From contig CANLDW010000001.1 of NCBI GenBank assembly GCA_947489525.1, positions 744,001 to 808,000 on the forward strand: a stretch of 64,000 nt of DNA, read 5' to 3'. Positions 46,237-56,425 of the stretch are shown here, piece by piece. The stretch's first letter is position 1. Each line of letters begins with the position of its first letter. The DNA comes from an uncultured Psychrobacter sp. (GTDB lineage: Bacteria > Pseudomonadota > Gammaproteobacteria > Pseudomonadales > Moraxellaceae). Below the pieces are notes generated by a model that was given only the letters and a program-made list of their open reading frames with translations, made no database searches and was not told where the DNA came from. The position numbers and the translations under genes were made by a program.

Positions 46237-46773
46237 TTAGTTGACCGTTTCACTACTACCTATAGAAAACGAAGGCAGCTCAAACCCTGAGGTCGGCATC
46301 GTTCGTACCACTTCTGAAACTCTCTGTCCTGTTGCTTTATCCATAATCCAAACGTCTACATATTCTGGCGTGTTCAACCAGTCTGTGCCTCTATCCGTTG
46401 CAAAGTCAAGCTGATAGGTACGGTTTGGCTGTGCTGCAAAACTCAGCGCCGTCGGTACGACACTGAAACCACCTGACTTATAAGTAGCGGTGATGGTATG
46501 CGTACCTGCACTAATGGGATAGACATTGTTCCAAGTGTCGGTGTGATTACCAAGACGGCTATAGAGTACAGACTCACCATCAATAGCACTGATATACATC
46601 GTGTGATCAGGCCCAAATATACCGCCGCTTGTCTTTAAGTTGCCTGTAATGATGGCGTTATTGGGCAAATGCGGCGACTCGTAAGCCATGTTGTTCACTG
46701 GATCAGTGACAATATATTTGTTACTACAAGCGACTAAGAATGGTGCGAGCACCATGAGTCCATATAATTTCAT
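46237..46773 (-). CDS. hypothetical lipoprotein
   Basis: 178 residues with a signal peptide ending in the lipobox LVAC (cysteine 16). The mature part looks all-beta: GIFGPDHTMYISAIDGESVLYS, PISAGTHTITATYKSGG and YQLDFATDRGTDWLNTPEYVDVWIMDKATGQRVSEVV. The order resembles small lipoproteins that carry one Ig-like or carboxypeptidase-regulatory-like sandwich. GAGG precedes the ATG. I do not recognise the family or function. Confidence 0.65.
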   Translation of the reverse strand: MKLYGLMVLAPFLVACSNKYIVTDPVNNMAYESPHLPNNAIITGNLKTSGGIFGPDHTMYISAIDGESVLYSRLGNHTDTWNNVYPISAGTHTITATYKSGGFSVVPTALSFAAQPNRTYQLDFATDRGTDWLNTPEYVDVWIMDKATGQRVSEVVRTMPTSGFELPSFSIGSSETVN

Positions 46774-46996
46774 CGGTTATCCTCAATATCATTTCCATAC
46801 AGTTATAGGGTTAGCTCTATATCTCTTGTCATCCTAAACCCTTTTTAAGCGAGTATCACTTAGTGCTAATTTTAAAGACTATTAGCCCCAAAAGCATTAG
46901 CAATAACATAAATCATCATTTGACTTAGGTCGTCGATATGTCTTTTGAGGCGAAAGGGTGTTAAAAGTTTGGAAGTTGCTATTAGCGAAGTAGCAT

Positions 46997-48148
46997 TTAC
47001 ATATAGCGCGAGGCCAGCTCCTTCATGATCTCATTGGTGCCGCCATAGATCTTTTGTACGCGAGCATCCGCGTAGAGACGAGCGATCGGATACTCTAACA
47101 TATAGCCATAACCGCCGAATAACTGCACGCATTCATCCATGACGATACACTGCTTTTCGGTGACCCAATATTTAATTAAAGCGGCGTGCTCTACGCTTAG
47201 CTCTTTTTTTACCAATGCCTCGATAGCGGCATCACATAGCGCGCTTGAAGCGATGTAATGTGAGTTGCATTCAGCAAGCTTGAAGCGGGTGTTTTGAAAG
47301 CTCCAAATCGACGTACCAAAGGCGGTGCGCTCTTTGGTGTACTCAATGGTGAGATCCAGCGCTAATTTCATCGCTCCAATACCCGCAATAGCGACGATGA
47401 GACGCTCTTGTGGCAGCTCTTGCATCAGCTGGGCAAAGCCTAAGCCTTCAACCGTGCCAAGCAGGTTCGCTTGTGGCACCCGCATGTTGTTAAAGAACAG
47501 CTCAGAGGTATCTTGCGCTGCCATGCCAAGTTTTTTGAGCTTTTTGCCGCGCTCAAACCCCGGCGCTTTATCCGTCTCGACGACGATAAGCGAGACGCCT
47601 TTTGCGCCAGCGCTGCGATCGGTCTTACAAGCGACGATGATTAAGTTGGCGAGCTGACCATTGGTAATAAAGGTTTTTGAGCCGTTAATGATGTAATCAT
47701 CACCGTCTTTAGTCGCGTAAGTCTTGATATTTTGTAGATCTGATCCTGTCCCCGGTTCCGTCATAGCAATGGCACCGATCAGCTCGCCGCTTGCCATTTT
47801 GGGTAGCCACGCTTGTTTTTGAGCGTCTGTACCATGGTGCAAGATATAAGGCGCGACGATACCTGAATGCAAAAAGCCACCAAAACCTGATTGATTGGCT
47901 TCCATCTGCGCGTAGATCAGCGCTGTTTCGTGACGGAAATCCCCACCTGCGCCGCCGTACTCCTCTGGCATGGACGCACATAAAAAGCCCATCTGCCCTG
48001 CCTCTAACCACGCGTCGCGATCAAGCATGCCGCTGTCGCGCCACTTCTCATCGTGTTGCTCCCAGTTATTAAAAAACTTCAAAGCGCTCTCGTGGAGCAT
48101 TTCAATCTCTTCGTCCATCCATGTGGGTTTAAAGCGTTCGATAGCCAT
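46997..48148 (-). CDS. acyl-CoA dehydrogenase, LCAD/IVD-like
   Basis: A 383-residue flavoprotein that forms a 2,3 double bond in acyl-CoA. Landmarks are AMTEPGTGSDLQNIKTYA near residue 125, FITNGQLANLIIVACKTD near 160 and CVQLFGGYGYMLEYPIARLYADARVQKIYGGTNEIMKEL at the end. The usual Y-E-G-T of medium-chain enzymes is Y-G-G-T here. The base is probably the glutamate in ELPQERLIVA near residue 248, as in long-chain and isovaleryl-CoA dehydrogenases. AAGGAAG lies before the ATG. It stands alone, so the exact acyl substrate (long-chain or branched) is open. Confidence 0.9.
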   Translation of the reverse strand: MAIERFKPTWMDEEIEMLHESALKFFNNWEQHDEKWRDSGMLDRDAWLEAGQMGFLCASMPEEYGGAGGDFRHETALIYAQMEANQSGFGGFLHSGIVAPYILHHGTDAQKQAWLPKMASGELIGAIAMTEPGTGSDLQNIKTYATKDGDDYIINGSKTFITNGQLANLIIVACKTDRSAGAKGVSLIVVETDKAPGFERGKKLKKLGMAAQDTSELFFNNMRVPQANLLGTVEGLGFAQLMQELPQERLIVAIAGIGAMKLALDLTIEYTKERTAFGTSIWSFQNTRFKLAECNSHYIASSALCDAAIEALVKKELSVEHAALIKYWVTEKQCIVMDECVQLFGGYGYMLEYPIARLYADARVQKIYGGTNEIMKELASRYM

Positions 48149-48289
48149 TGACTCTTCCTTGATTCAGTAAATAATACGGTTTTAGCGCGTGTATGAGTGC
48201 CTCAATACGAGACAACATTAACATATAAATGCTAAAACCTAGAAGTTTTATGCTATTGCTTGAATTTTAAATTCTTTTTTCTTTTTTAT

Positions 48290-48313
48290 AAAAAAACACT
48301 CCGTTAAGGAGCG
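48290..48313 (-). terminator. rho-independent terminator after cobA
   Basis: CGCTCC/GGAGTG forms a 6-bp stem with a 5-base loop. On the minus strand it is followed by seven T. It ends the narK-to-cobA operon 40 bp after the cobA stop. Confidence 0.85.
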
Positions 48314-48356
48314 CTTTAGTCGTACAAAATCTATCTCAATGACATCTGTTTTTCGA

Positions 48357-49247
48357 TCATACGGTAGCAGTACTATCTGCATGCACTGTACGATGCTGCT
48401 GGTAGATAGACTGCTCTAACATAGATGACCCCAAAGCACCCAGATTATAGGCTGCAAGCTCATGATACAAGGCCACCACATCACCCATAATCAACAGCGC
48501 AGGCGTGGGCAGATTTGCCAACGCTTGCTGATCAGCGATAGTGCCAAGCGTACCGATAAGTAACTGCTGCGTGGGTAAGCTTGCATGACTAATAATAGCA
48601 AAAGGCGTCTCGCTGTCGCGTCCTGCAGCTATCAATCCCTGCGTCATCTCCTCCAACCGATGCAAGCCCATATAAAACACCACCGTTTGCGTACTATCTA
48701 GATGCTCGTGATAGTCATCGTTAGGCGCGCCTGCCTTTTTGCAAGCGGTGACAAACTTAACAGACTGCGCATGATCGCGATGGGTCAACGGAATACCTGC
48801 TCGGCTTGCAGCAGCACTGGCGGCGGTGATGCCGGGGATGGACTCAAAGCGAATACCGTGACGCACGACCTCTTGGAGCTCCTCGCCGCCGCGACCAAAG
48901 ATAAAAGGATCGCCGCCTTTGAGTCTGACCACTGTTTTGCCTGCCAGCGCATGCTTGACGAGTAGCTCATTGATGCCTGCTTGCGGCAGTGCATGATTGG
49001 ATCTACGCTTACCGACGAATATCTTCTCGGCGCTTCGTGCGCACATATCTAAGATATCTTCTGAGACTAAGCTATCGTAGAGCACCACATCCGCGCGCTG
49101 CATGACGCGCAGTGCTTTTAGCGTTAACAGCTCAGGGTCGCCAGAACCTGCACCAACGAGATGCACTGTGCCTGTTTTATTAGCACCTGCTTTATTAGCG
49201 CTTAGTTTATGAGCGCTGGGGGTTTTAACAGCAAATAAATCCGTCAT
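48357..49247 (-). CDS. cobA: uroporphyrinogen-III C-methyltransferase (SUMT)
   Basis: A 296-residue tetrapyrrole methyltransferase that makes precorrin-2, the precursor of the sirohaem needed by nitrite reductase NirB. It has VHLVGAGSGDPELLTLKAL near residue 25, VVRLKGGDPFIFGRGGEELQEV near 105 and PGITAASAAASRAGIPLTHRDHAQSVKF near 135. The open frame reaches 49382, but AAGGG eight bases before the ATG at 49247 and the position of the first conserved strand favour this start. There is no CysG-type dehydrogenase/chelatase domain, so those steps are encoded elsewhere. It is the last gene of the nitrate operon. Confidence 0.92.
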   Translation of the reverse strand: MTDLFAVKTPSAHKLSANKAGANKTGTVHLVGAGSGDPELLTLKALRVMQRADVVLYDSLVSEDILDMCARSAEKIFVGKRRSNHALPQAGINELLVKHALAGKTVVRLKGGDPFIFGRGGEELQEVVRHGIRFESIPGITAASAAASRAGIPLTHRDHAQSVKFVTACKKAGAPNDDYHEHLDSTQTVVFYMGLHRLEEMTQGLIAAGRDSETPFAIISHASLPTQQLLIGTLGTIADQQALANLPTPALLIMGDVVALYHELAAYNLGALGSSMLEQSIYQQHRTVHADSTATV

Positions 49248-49391
49248 GATAGTACCCTTAAGTGACACTGCCGTGCTGCAAACTCGCTGCATAACAGTGC
49301 AGGACAAAAACAAAATATCGTATAACGTAAGCTGCAAGCCTTGTGCCATAGCATAGCGCTCAGTACAGATAATAGCCGTCACAACCAGCAG

Positions 49392-52300
49392 TTACGATAC
49401 ATGGGCTGCGATTAAGGTATTAATCTGACCGATACATGAGCCGCAATTGGTTCCTGCGCGGCAGGCTTTACCAACCGCTTGCGCACTACGACAGTGCTCC
49501 TTAGTAATTGCACTAATGATGATGTTTTCTCCGACAGCCATACACGAGCATACCAGCGGGCCTGGATCGATATACCCTGTGGCTGGACGCCCTGCGAGTA
49601 GCCATTTATCGCGCTGAGCTGCGGGTATGGCATCCGTACTGGTAAAGCAGCTATCGAGCCAATGACTGCTGGGCAGCTTAGCTACCTTTGGTGCAAAGTA
49701 GATGGCGAGTAACAGCTGCTCGCTCGCTGTAGTGGATGCTGAAATAGCTGAAAAGTTAGGTAAGCTTATGATTGCCTCTTTATTGACGGGCGTTTGCATT
49801 GTGACAAAGCGCAGTTGCCCTGTTGGTTTACTAAGGGTAAAAGCGCTGCTGCATAAGGGCTTGTCATCTAAGCGACTCTGATAACTATCAACAAACTGCT
49901 GCCAAAAGTTAGGATCGAGTAAGTGTTCGGCAACGCTGTTAAGGGGGCTTGCAAGGGTAATCTCAACGCTATTCGCTTGCCTGCTGATACTCCATGTCAA
50001 TGCAGGTAGCGCTGGTAAGGTTAAAGAAGACGGCTCACTCTTTGTATTTAAGGTTGAGCACGATGCTTGCTCTACTAACTGGCTTGATAATTGGTCTTGC
50101 TGTTGCTGCGTAAAACGTGAGTTTATAGACCGCAAATGCACCAGTATGGCGTCTTGTAGATCGGTGTGCACCAAAATCTTACCAAACGTCTGCATCGGCA
50201 CACGGCTGATGCGAATCGCTGAGTTTTTAAGCTCAGGCTGTCCTGAGTGCGGATCGACTAGGGTTGGAATGAGCGTCCCTACGCGGGCAAAGCTGGCAAA
50301 GGCATCGCTCCAGTGCATCGGCATAAAAGCATCGCCGATACGCATACTATCACTGATAGCAACGTGCGCGAATACTTTAGCGTCCTCATGTAAAGCAGTC
50401 GCTTGCTTCTTATTTTTCTCTTTGTTTTTCTCCTCGCTTTGCTCGTCATCCTTGTAGCACGGATGCAGCTGTACGTAGTCGCCGTCATTAATATTGAGCA
50501 CGTTGGCATCGTTAGGATGGATAGTCAGTGTCGGTACTGACTGATGTTGATTGAGCTGCGGCGCAAGGCCAGTACGGGTCATGGTATGCCACTGATCGCG
50601 GAGTCTGCCGGTAATGAGCCGTAGAGGCACAGTCAATGATTTATCACTATCAAGTGTAGCGCGTTTATGATCGCTTGTTTTATTAAGGTCGTTTGCTGCT
50701 AATTTCGATGTTGAATAGTGACGCTGACGTTGATGCCGACGCTGAGACATATTAGATACGCTGGCATCAGCAAGTGGCGTTATCGCTACAAAGTTAGCTT
50801 GTAGCGATACAATACGCGCGCCGCCCCACTGAAAAGGCGTCATAAGATCATAGTCGTCACGGCTCAAAGAAGCTAAACTTGAGCCTTGGTGATCAAGATC
50901 AGGCTGTAGACTACGAGGCTGATTTAAAATGTCGGTTGGCAAATTTAGATAGCGCGGCTGATTTCTCGCAGATGCAGGCTGGCTTGGGTCGTTTTTGACA
51001 GCAGTTAGCGCCATGTGCTCATTAAATATCTCGCTGGGATGCTGATAGTCAAAGCCTGCCAGCCCCATTCGCGTGGCAACTTGCGAGAGTATCCACCAGT
51101 CGGGCTTAGCCAGACCAAGCGCAGGCATTAGGGTACGTTGGCGCGAGATACGCCGCTCAGAGTTAGTCACTGTGCCAGATTTCTCGCCCCAACCTTGCGC
51201 GGGCAATACAATATCCGCGCACTTAACCGTATCGCTATCGACCGAGCAATCAGAGACGATGACCAGCTCGCAGGCAGCGAGTGCACGGCGAAACTTGTCG
51301 GCTTCTGGCAAGCTGACTACAGGATTGGTCGCCATAATCCAAATCGCTTTGATACGTCCATCCAAGATCGCATCAGCCGCATCGCAAGCTTGGATACCCG
51401 CTGTTGATGCTATAGGCTGCGGTGCGTGCCAAAAGTCGGCTACTAATTGCCGATGCGTGCGGTTATCTAAGTCCAGATGCGCGGCGAGTAAATTAGCCAG
51501 CGCACCGACTTCACGCCCGCCCATGGCATTTGGCTGACCGGTGAGCGAAAACGGACTTGCCCCTACTTTGCCAACCCGCCCTGTCAGCAGATGGGTATTG
51601 ATAATGGCATTGACTTTGTCCGTACCGCTTTTGGACTGATTGACGCCCATGCTAAACGCGGTCACCGTCTTATCATGACGAGCGACTAACTGATAAAACT
51701 TAAGAATGCTCGCACTACTGACTTGGCAAGCTTTGGCGACCCTCTCAATGCTCCAATCTTTTGCAGCTGCTAGCGCCTCATTGACGCCAACGGTATTTAC
51801 GATAAAGGCATTATCCGTGCATCCGTGCTCGTTGAGATAGTGCAGTAACCCATTGTATAAATGGGTGTCCGTACCTGCTGCTATCGGCAAGTGCAAGTCA
51901 GCGAACGCGCAGGAGTCGGTACGGCGCGGGTCAATAACGATAAGTTTTTTATCAGGGTCGGCCTTTTTGGCAGCTAGAAATCGTCCGAACAAGATAGGAT
52001 GACACCACGCCATGTTAGAGCCGACTAGCACTAATAAATCGCACGCTTCTAAGTCCTCGTAATTGCCGGGGACGATATCAGCGCCAAAAGCACGCTTATG
52101 CCCTGCCACTGCTGATGACATGCACAGCCGCGAGTTGGAGTCGATATTGTTATTACCGATAAAGCCCTTTATAAACTTATTGGCAACGTAGTAGTCCTCA
52201 GTCAATAGCTGCCCTGAGACATAAAACATAATACTGTCGCGCCCGTGCTGGGCAATGGTATTATTTAAGCGCGCGGCAATGTCGTCTAATACTGTATCCC

Positions 52301-52727
52301 ATTCTGCTGGCTGCGTGGCTGATTGAGCACTTGGCATTTGATCATCTTGCGTCTGTGCCATGGAGAGGGGTTTATTTTGGTAATAAGGTGTTGTGATACG
52401 CCGATCGCTAGCTAAAGTTTGCGCCAGCGCACTGCCCTTTGAGCACAGCTTACCAAAGTTTGCTGGATGATCGGTGTCGCCTGCTACGCTTATGTAACCT
52501 GCCTTATCCACACTTGCCAGCACCCCACAGCCAACGCCGCAATAAGGGCACGTGGTACGAATAGTTTGGCTGGGCTTATGAGTACCGGATTCATAACGAC
52601 TTGGCGCATCAGTAAAAGTGGCAATACGACCAGCTGTTGTGCGGTTATTTATGACAGGATCATGATGGTTCGATGCTTGCGCGGTGTTTAGCTGATGGTT
52701 TGGCTTATTTAAGGGCAAATCACTCAT
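49392..52727 (-). CDS. nasA: assimilatory nitrate reductase catalytic subunit with C-terminal BFD-like [2Fe-2S] domain
   Basis: A 1111-residue molybdopterin enzyme of the NasA/NapA group, reducing nitrate to nitrite in the cytoplasm. It has the [4Fe-4S] motif TTCPYCGVGCGV near residue 60 with the fourth cysteine in KLCSKGSAL, NSRLCMSSAVAGHKRAFGAD near 200 with the probable Mo-ligand cysteine, and GRLRDQWHTMTRTG with the second cofactor-binding lobe near 715. The C-terminal 55 residues have VCSCMAVGE...CRAGTNCGSCIGQI, a bacterioferritin-associated ferredoxin-type cluster. It exceeds the usual 870-920 residues through polar insertions at about 670-705 and 765-785. It overlaps the upstream oxidoreductase gene by four bases. 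Confidence 0.95.
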   Translation of the reverse strand: MSDLPLNKPNHQLNTAQASNHHDPVINNRTTAGRIATFTDAPSRYESGTHKPSQTIRTTCPYCGVGCGVLASVDKAGYISVAGDTDHPANFGKLCSKGSALAQTLASDRRITTPYYQNKPLSMAQTQDDQMPSAQSATQPAEWDTVLDDIAARLNNTIAQHGRDSIMFYVSGQLLTEDYYVANKFIKGFIGNNNIDSNSRLCMSSAVAGHKRAFGADIVPGNYEDLEACDLLVLVGSNMAWCHPILFGRFLAAKKADPDKKLIVIDPRRTDSCAFADLHLPIAAGTDTHLYNGLLHYLNEHGCTDNAFIVNTVGVNEALAAAKDWSIERVAKACQVSSASILKFYQLVARHDKTVTAFSMGVNQSKSGTDKVNAIINTHLLTGRVGKVGASPFSLTGQPNAMGGREVGALANLLAAHLDLDNRTHRQLVADFWHAPQPIASTAGIQACDAADAILDGRIKAIWIMATNPVVSLPEADKFRRALAACELVIVSDCSVDSDTVKCADIVLPAQGWGEKSGTVTNSERRISRQRTLMPALGLAKPDWWILSQVATRMGLAGFDYQHPSEIFNEHMALTAVKNDPSQPASARNQPRYLNLPTDILNQPRSLQPDLDHQGSSLASLSRDDYDLMTPFQWGGARIVSLQANFVAITPLADASVSNMSQRRHQRQRHYSTSKLAANDLNKTSDHKRATLDSDKSLTVPLRLITGRLRDQWHTMTRTGLAPQLNQHQSVPTLTIHPNDANVLNINDGDYVQLHPCYKDDEQSEEKNKEKNKKQATALHEDAKVFAHVAISDSMRIGDAFMPMHWSDAFASFARVGTLIPTLVDPHSGQPELKNSAIRISRVPMQTFGKILVHTDLQDAILVHLRSINSRFTQQQQDQLSSQLVEQASCSTLNTKSEPSSLTLPALPALTWSISRQANSVEITLASPLNSVAEHLLDPNFWQQFVDSYQSRLDDKPLCSSAFTLSKPTGQLRFVTMQTPVNKEAIISLPNFSAISASTTASEQLLLAIYFAPKVAKLPSSHWLDSCFTSTDAIPAAQRDKWLLAGRPATGYIDPGPLVCSCMAVGENIIISAITKEHCRSAQAVGKACRAGTNCGSCIGQINTLIAAHVS

Positions 52728-54208
52728 AATAGTGCCCCTACTTTGTCTAATTCGTTCTCTATATCTAAAGTTTTATCTAAGCCATCAGCAGCCACTATTT
52801 CTGTCAAATCACAGTAGGCCGCCCCGTAGATCAACTCGGTCTTGATAGAGGATATATCGGTGCCAGCGCTGATCAGCTGACTATAAAAACCGCCTTCACT
52901 GACCTCACCATAGAGCACTGCGCCGATCAGGGTGTTATTTTTGATATAAAGGCAGTGATAATGGTTCAGGCGGGTTTGCTGATAGGTAATGGTTTCGATG
53001 GTCGCCGCTTCGCTCTTATCAAAATCAACTTGCCCTGCTGAAAAGGCACTGATACCAGATACCTTTAGTTTTAGAGATAAAGGTTTACTGATAAAGGGTT
53101 GCCAGCTTTCTTTAGCCTGTGCGTTGTCAGCTTTTCTTCCGTCGTCTTTTAGCGCAGAATTGTTAAGCCCTGTACTTTTTGACACTGTCTCTTTTAATAC
53201 AGAAACTAAGGTATCGACTTGCTCATTAACGGGCGCGACCATGCCGAACAGCTCGCCGTCCAGCTCCACACATTCGCCAATAGCGTAGACATTCGCGGCG
53301 CTGGTATGCATATAGCGATCGACGCGGATGCCGTGATTGACCTCAAGGCCACTCTCTACTGCCAGCGCTACATTTGGCACCACCCCTACCGCCATAACGA
53401 TAAAGTCAGCGGCTAAGGTGCGCCCATCTTGTAGCGCTAGTCCGCACACTTTGCCCTCCATCGTCACGATCCGCTCAGTGAGCGCCGAGACCTCAATCCC
53501 AACGCCGCGAGAGGCCAGCTCCGCTTGCAATAGCTGCGCCGCTGGCATATCAAGTTGACGATTGAGTACATAATCATCCATGTGGACAACGCTCATCGAC
53601 GCGCCCTGTGCCGCGAGCGCACAAGCCGCCTCCAGTCCCAGTACCCCGCCACCAATGACAATCCCTGTTTTGCTTAGGCTTGCGTACTGGCTGAGCATCT
53701 CGGCATCAGCAATCTCACGAAAGACGTGGACGCCCGTCGCCTCATGACCCGCAAAAGGAATAATCCGCGCGCTCGACCCTGTCGCTAGTACAAGCTTGGC
53801 ATAAGGTAGCATCTGGCCATCATCTAACGTAATCAACTGCTCGTTGGTGTCCACAGCATTAACACTAACTCCTGCCAGCACAGTGATACCAAGCTGCTCA
53901 TATTCTGCCTTATCATAAAGATACGTCTCATCAAAAGCGCGCTCTCCTGCTAATACAGGCGATAGCATGATGCGGTTATAGCCAACCTGCGTCTCTTTAC
54001 TGATAAGGGTGATGGGTAGTGGTCTATGAGTTGGCCCAGGGTTAGGCTGTACGGACTGGCGCGCGCGTGCCAGCTCGATTGCAAAGCGGCTACCCGCCAT
54101 ACCCGCTCCAATGATGATGATGCCAGCGTCGGCATCGGGTATGGTTTTAGAGATTTGGCGGTTATTGGTGGTCAGTGGTGTATCAGAACTTGGTATTACA
54201 AGCGACAT
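52724..54208 (-). CDS. FAD/NAD(P)-dependent oxidoreductase, nitrate reductase electron-transfer subunit (NasB/NasC type)
   Basis: A 494-residue pyridine nucleotide-disulphide type oxidoreductase. The first Rossmann motif is IIIGAGMAGSRFAIELARA near residue 32, the second GIVIGGGVLGLEAACALAAQG near 190, and FAD-binding ANVYAIGECVELDGELFGMVAPV near 305. It resembles the FAD/NAD half of NirB and the NasB/NasC reductases, and passes electrons from NAD(P)H to NasA. A polar insertion (about residues 335-365: Lys, Ser, Asn, Asp) follows the FAD motif. Its stop overlaps the nasA start by four bases (ATGA). It is third in the minus-strand nitrate operon. Confidence 0.88.
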   Translation of the reverse strand: MSLVIPSSDTPLTTNNRQISKTIPDADAGIIIIGAGMAGSRFAIELARARQSVQPNPGPTHRPLPITLISKETQVGYNRIMLSPVLAGERAFDETYLYDKAEYEQLGITVLAGVSVNAVDTNEQLITLDDGQMLPYAKLVLATGSSARIIPFAGHEATGVHVFREIADAEMLSQYASLSKTGIVIGGGVLGLEAACALAAQGASMSVVHMDDYVLNRQLDMPAAQLLQAELASRGVGIEVSALTERIVTMEGKVCGLALQDGRTLAADFIVMAVGVVPNVALAVESGLEVNHGIRVDRYMHTSAANVYAIGECVELDGELFGMVAPVNEQVDTLVSVLKETVSKSTGLNNSALKDDGRKADNAQAKESWQPFISKPLSLKLKVSGISAFSAGQVDFDKSEAATIETITYQQTRLNHYHCLYIKNNTLIGAVLYGEVSEGGFYSQLISAGTDISSIKTELIYGAAYCDLTEIVAADGLDKTLDIENELDKVGALL

Positions 54209-54280
54209 GGGAGCGCATTCCTTAGCCGCAGAGTGCAGCGTTAAATAAGTGACATGTGCTATCGCGGCTTAGGGCTTAAA

Positions 54281-56425
54281 TCATAAAAAGTAAGCCAACA
54301 GCGATAAGATGATGACAAACTGAATCAAGCAAATGCTATGCCATACCAGTAGCGGACGACGGACGATCAGCGGCGCAGGCTCACGCAAACTGCTGGTATT
54401 ATCAGGGTTAAAGTCTTGTAAAAACTCGCCAATGGCTTGGTAGCGGGCTTGGGTGCTCGAGTGCAGCGCACGCATTAACGCTTGCTGGCTGGCGGCGGGT
54501 ACTCGGTGCTCGCGTAAACGCTCGGTCGGCAGGATTAAGGCATGATTGGTTTGGTTAGCACTCATAAGCGCTTGCGAGCTAAAAGGCCGCTCACCCGTTA
54601 ATAGCTCGTAACCGATCACGGCTATAGAGAATAGATCAGAGTGCACTCCTTTTGGTGCATCGGTGTAATATTCTGGTGCAGCGTAGTGCAGATCGCCGTT
54701 TGGTGGTCGCGTACTGTCTTTGAGTATCGATGAGCTCGCTGAGCCAAAATCAATCAGTTTGATCGCGCCTTCAGCGCTTATCAGGATATTCTCAGGTTTA
54801 ATGTCTTGATGCAGCAGGTACTGACGGTGCATGACCCGCACCGCCATACCGATCTTAGTTAGCAGATCATAGGTTTGCCAGATATCGCACGGTGCTTGCC
54901 GCGTGATAAAGTCGCGCAGACTCTCGCCCTTGACATATTCAGTCAAATGATACAGATAGGGACTACTGGCAGGCACTGGATAGTAGCGCAGCAGACCGGA
55001 GACGCTATGCGCCGCGCTTTTACTTGCTCCTGTACTGCTAGAGATGCTGCTATAAGCAGCAGCTGAGCTATTAGGATCCGCTTGATTATAAGCGCTCTCG
55101 TCTGCGCGCCGATGTTTGGACAGGCTCAGACCTATGCTGCGCTCTTTTAAAAACTCACGCAGATAGTTACCATCAGAGACAGCATGTAGGCTTGGTGATT
55201 TGAGTGCAAATAAGTGTTTGTGTTCATCTTCGACCAAATACACCTCGCTACGAGCCGTGCGCGCAATGACCTCAACGACCCTAAAGCCATCGATCTGCGC
55301 CCCAACAGCCTTACCTGTTGGCAGCTGATAACGAGGGCTATCTTGAGCGTCGGCGGCGTCTAGATCGTCATTATAACTGTTATCATAGTTGTCATTAGGA
55401 TGATCAGCACTGCTACCATTAGCTTTGTCGGTTAGTGTCTCAAGGGACTGCCGATTAAAGGTAGGCGCACGCATCGCTAGCGTAATCATAGTTAAATTAT
55501 CATGACTGCCCTCAGCATAGGCCTGCTCGCATAAGCTTTGACTGATAAGCGCTGGCGCTGATCTATGGGGCGCCGCTAACGAGTTACTAAGAGCTTTTGC
55601 AGCGCTACACAACTCAAACTCAAGCTCCGCTGGACTAATAGAGTCATAGACACCATCGGTCATCAGTGCCAAGCACTCGTTTTGTTGCAAAGTAAATACC
55701 GATTGCTGTAGCTCAATGTGCATATCAGCGCCAATAGCTGCGGATAAGGCGCCTTTATCCTGTCCATAGTAGATGCGATGATCTTGGGTCAGCACCCTCA
55801 GATTGTCTACGCTGATACGGTAAATACGTGAGTCACCAGTATGAAACAGATGGACGCGATCGCCGATGCATAGTAGACCGGATAAAGTCGACAACAAAGG
55901 CGGCACCCGCTGATAGACTTTGGGAAAGTACAGCGCGTCATTGGCTTTATTGACAGCCGTTTTAATCAAACTGGCGATTTGATGATCGTCATGCAGTATG
56001 GATGAGTTAATCTTGTCTGGTTTATTAAGTGCCTCTGTTGTCACTGTTAAACCTTTAGTCATCTGTGCATATAAGCGCTCAAGACCCAAGCTGATATGAC
56101 GAGCCAGCGTATTTACGACTAGTTGGCTTGCCTGCTTTGGGAACTGACAAGCGCTGACGCCATCAGCTAGGAGTACTAATAACGGCGCTTGATGTTGATT
56201 ATTAACTGTAGTCGTCTCTTGCTGCTTGCGATATGGCAGGCAAGTCGTCATAAGCAGACTGTCTTGATTTTCAGCCTTACGCCCCTGCATCGTATATACA
56301 TCGAGCCACCACTGCGAAACTGACGCGCGGTGGTGGCCGAGTTGGCAAGATTGACCAAGCTGATTAGCTACAGTGGTAACTTTAGGATTTGGCATAACAT
56401 CCATTTGCATAGTTGGCGTTCGCAT
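54281..56425 (-). CDS. PP2C phosphatase-Ser/Thr kinase fusion protein, membrane anchored
   Basis: 714 residues with three parts. The PP2C phosphatase domain (about 25-315) has LVLLADGVSACQFPKQAS, HTGDSRIYRI, ALMTDGVYDSI and GSHDNLTMITLAM, the metal-binding aspartates of the family. The kinase domain (about 370-670) has FALKSP with the ATP-binding lysine, HQDIKPENILI with the catalytic aspartate and LIDFGSA. Last is a C-terminal membrane helix (about 692-712). The kinase glycine loop lacks its glycines (VIARTARSEVYLV), and the kinase carries a Ser/Ala-rich insertion near 445-475. I know this architecture from nitrate-assimilation loci of pseudomonads. It may tune nitrate uptake or reduction, but the target is unknown. 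No ribosome binding site is visible at the ATG at 56425. Confidence 0.9.
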   Translation of the reverse strand: MRTPTMQMDVMPNPKVTTVANQLGQSCQLGHHRASVSQWWLDVYTMQGRKAENQDSLLMTTCLPYRKQQETTTVNNQHQAPLLVLLADGVSACQFPKQASQLVVNTLARHISLGLERLYAQMTKGLTVTTEALNKPDKINSSILHDDHQIASLIKTAVNKANDALYFPKVYQRVPPLLSTLSGLLCIGDRVHLFHTGDSRIYRISVDNLRVLTQDHRIYYGQDKGALSAAIGADMHIELQQSVFTLQQNECLALMTDGVYDSISPAELEFELCSAAKALSNSLAAPHRSAPALISQSLCEQAYAEGSHDNLTMITLAMRAPTFNRQSLETLTDKANGSSADHPNDNYDNSYNDDLDAADAQDSPRYQLPTGKAVGAQIDGFRVVEVIARTARSEVYLVEDEHKHLFALKSPSLHAVSDGNYLREFLKERSIGLSLSKHRRADESAYNQADPNSSAAAYSSISSSTGASKSAAHSVSGLLRYYPVPASSPYLYHLTEYVKGESLRDFITRQAPCDIWQTYDLLTKIGMAVRVMHRQYLLHQDIKPENILISAEGAIKLIDFGSASSSILKDSTRPPNGDLHYAAPEYYTDAPKGVHSDLFSIAVIGYELLTGERPFSSQALMSANQTNHALILPTERLREHRVPAASQQALMRALHSSTQARYQAIGEFLQDFNPDNTSSLREPAPLIVRRPLLVWHSICLIQFVIILSLLAYFL

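Noticed and set aside
51073..51537. 154-codon plus-strand frame opposite nasA
   Set aside because: Antisense to conserved molybdopterin-binding sequence. No domain seen.
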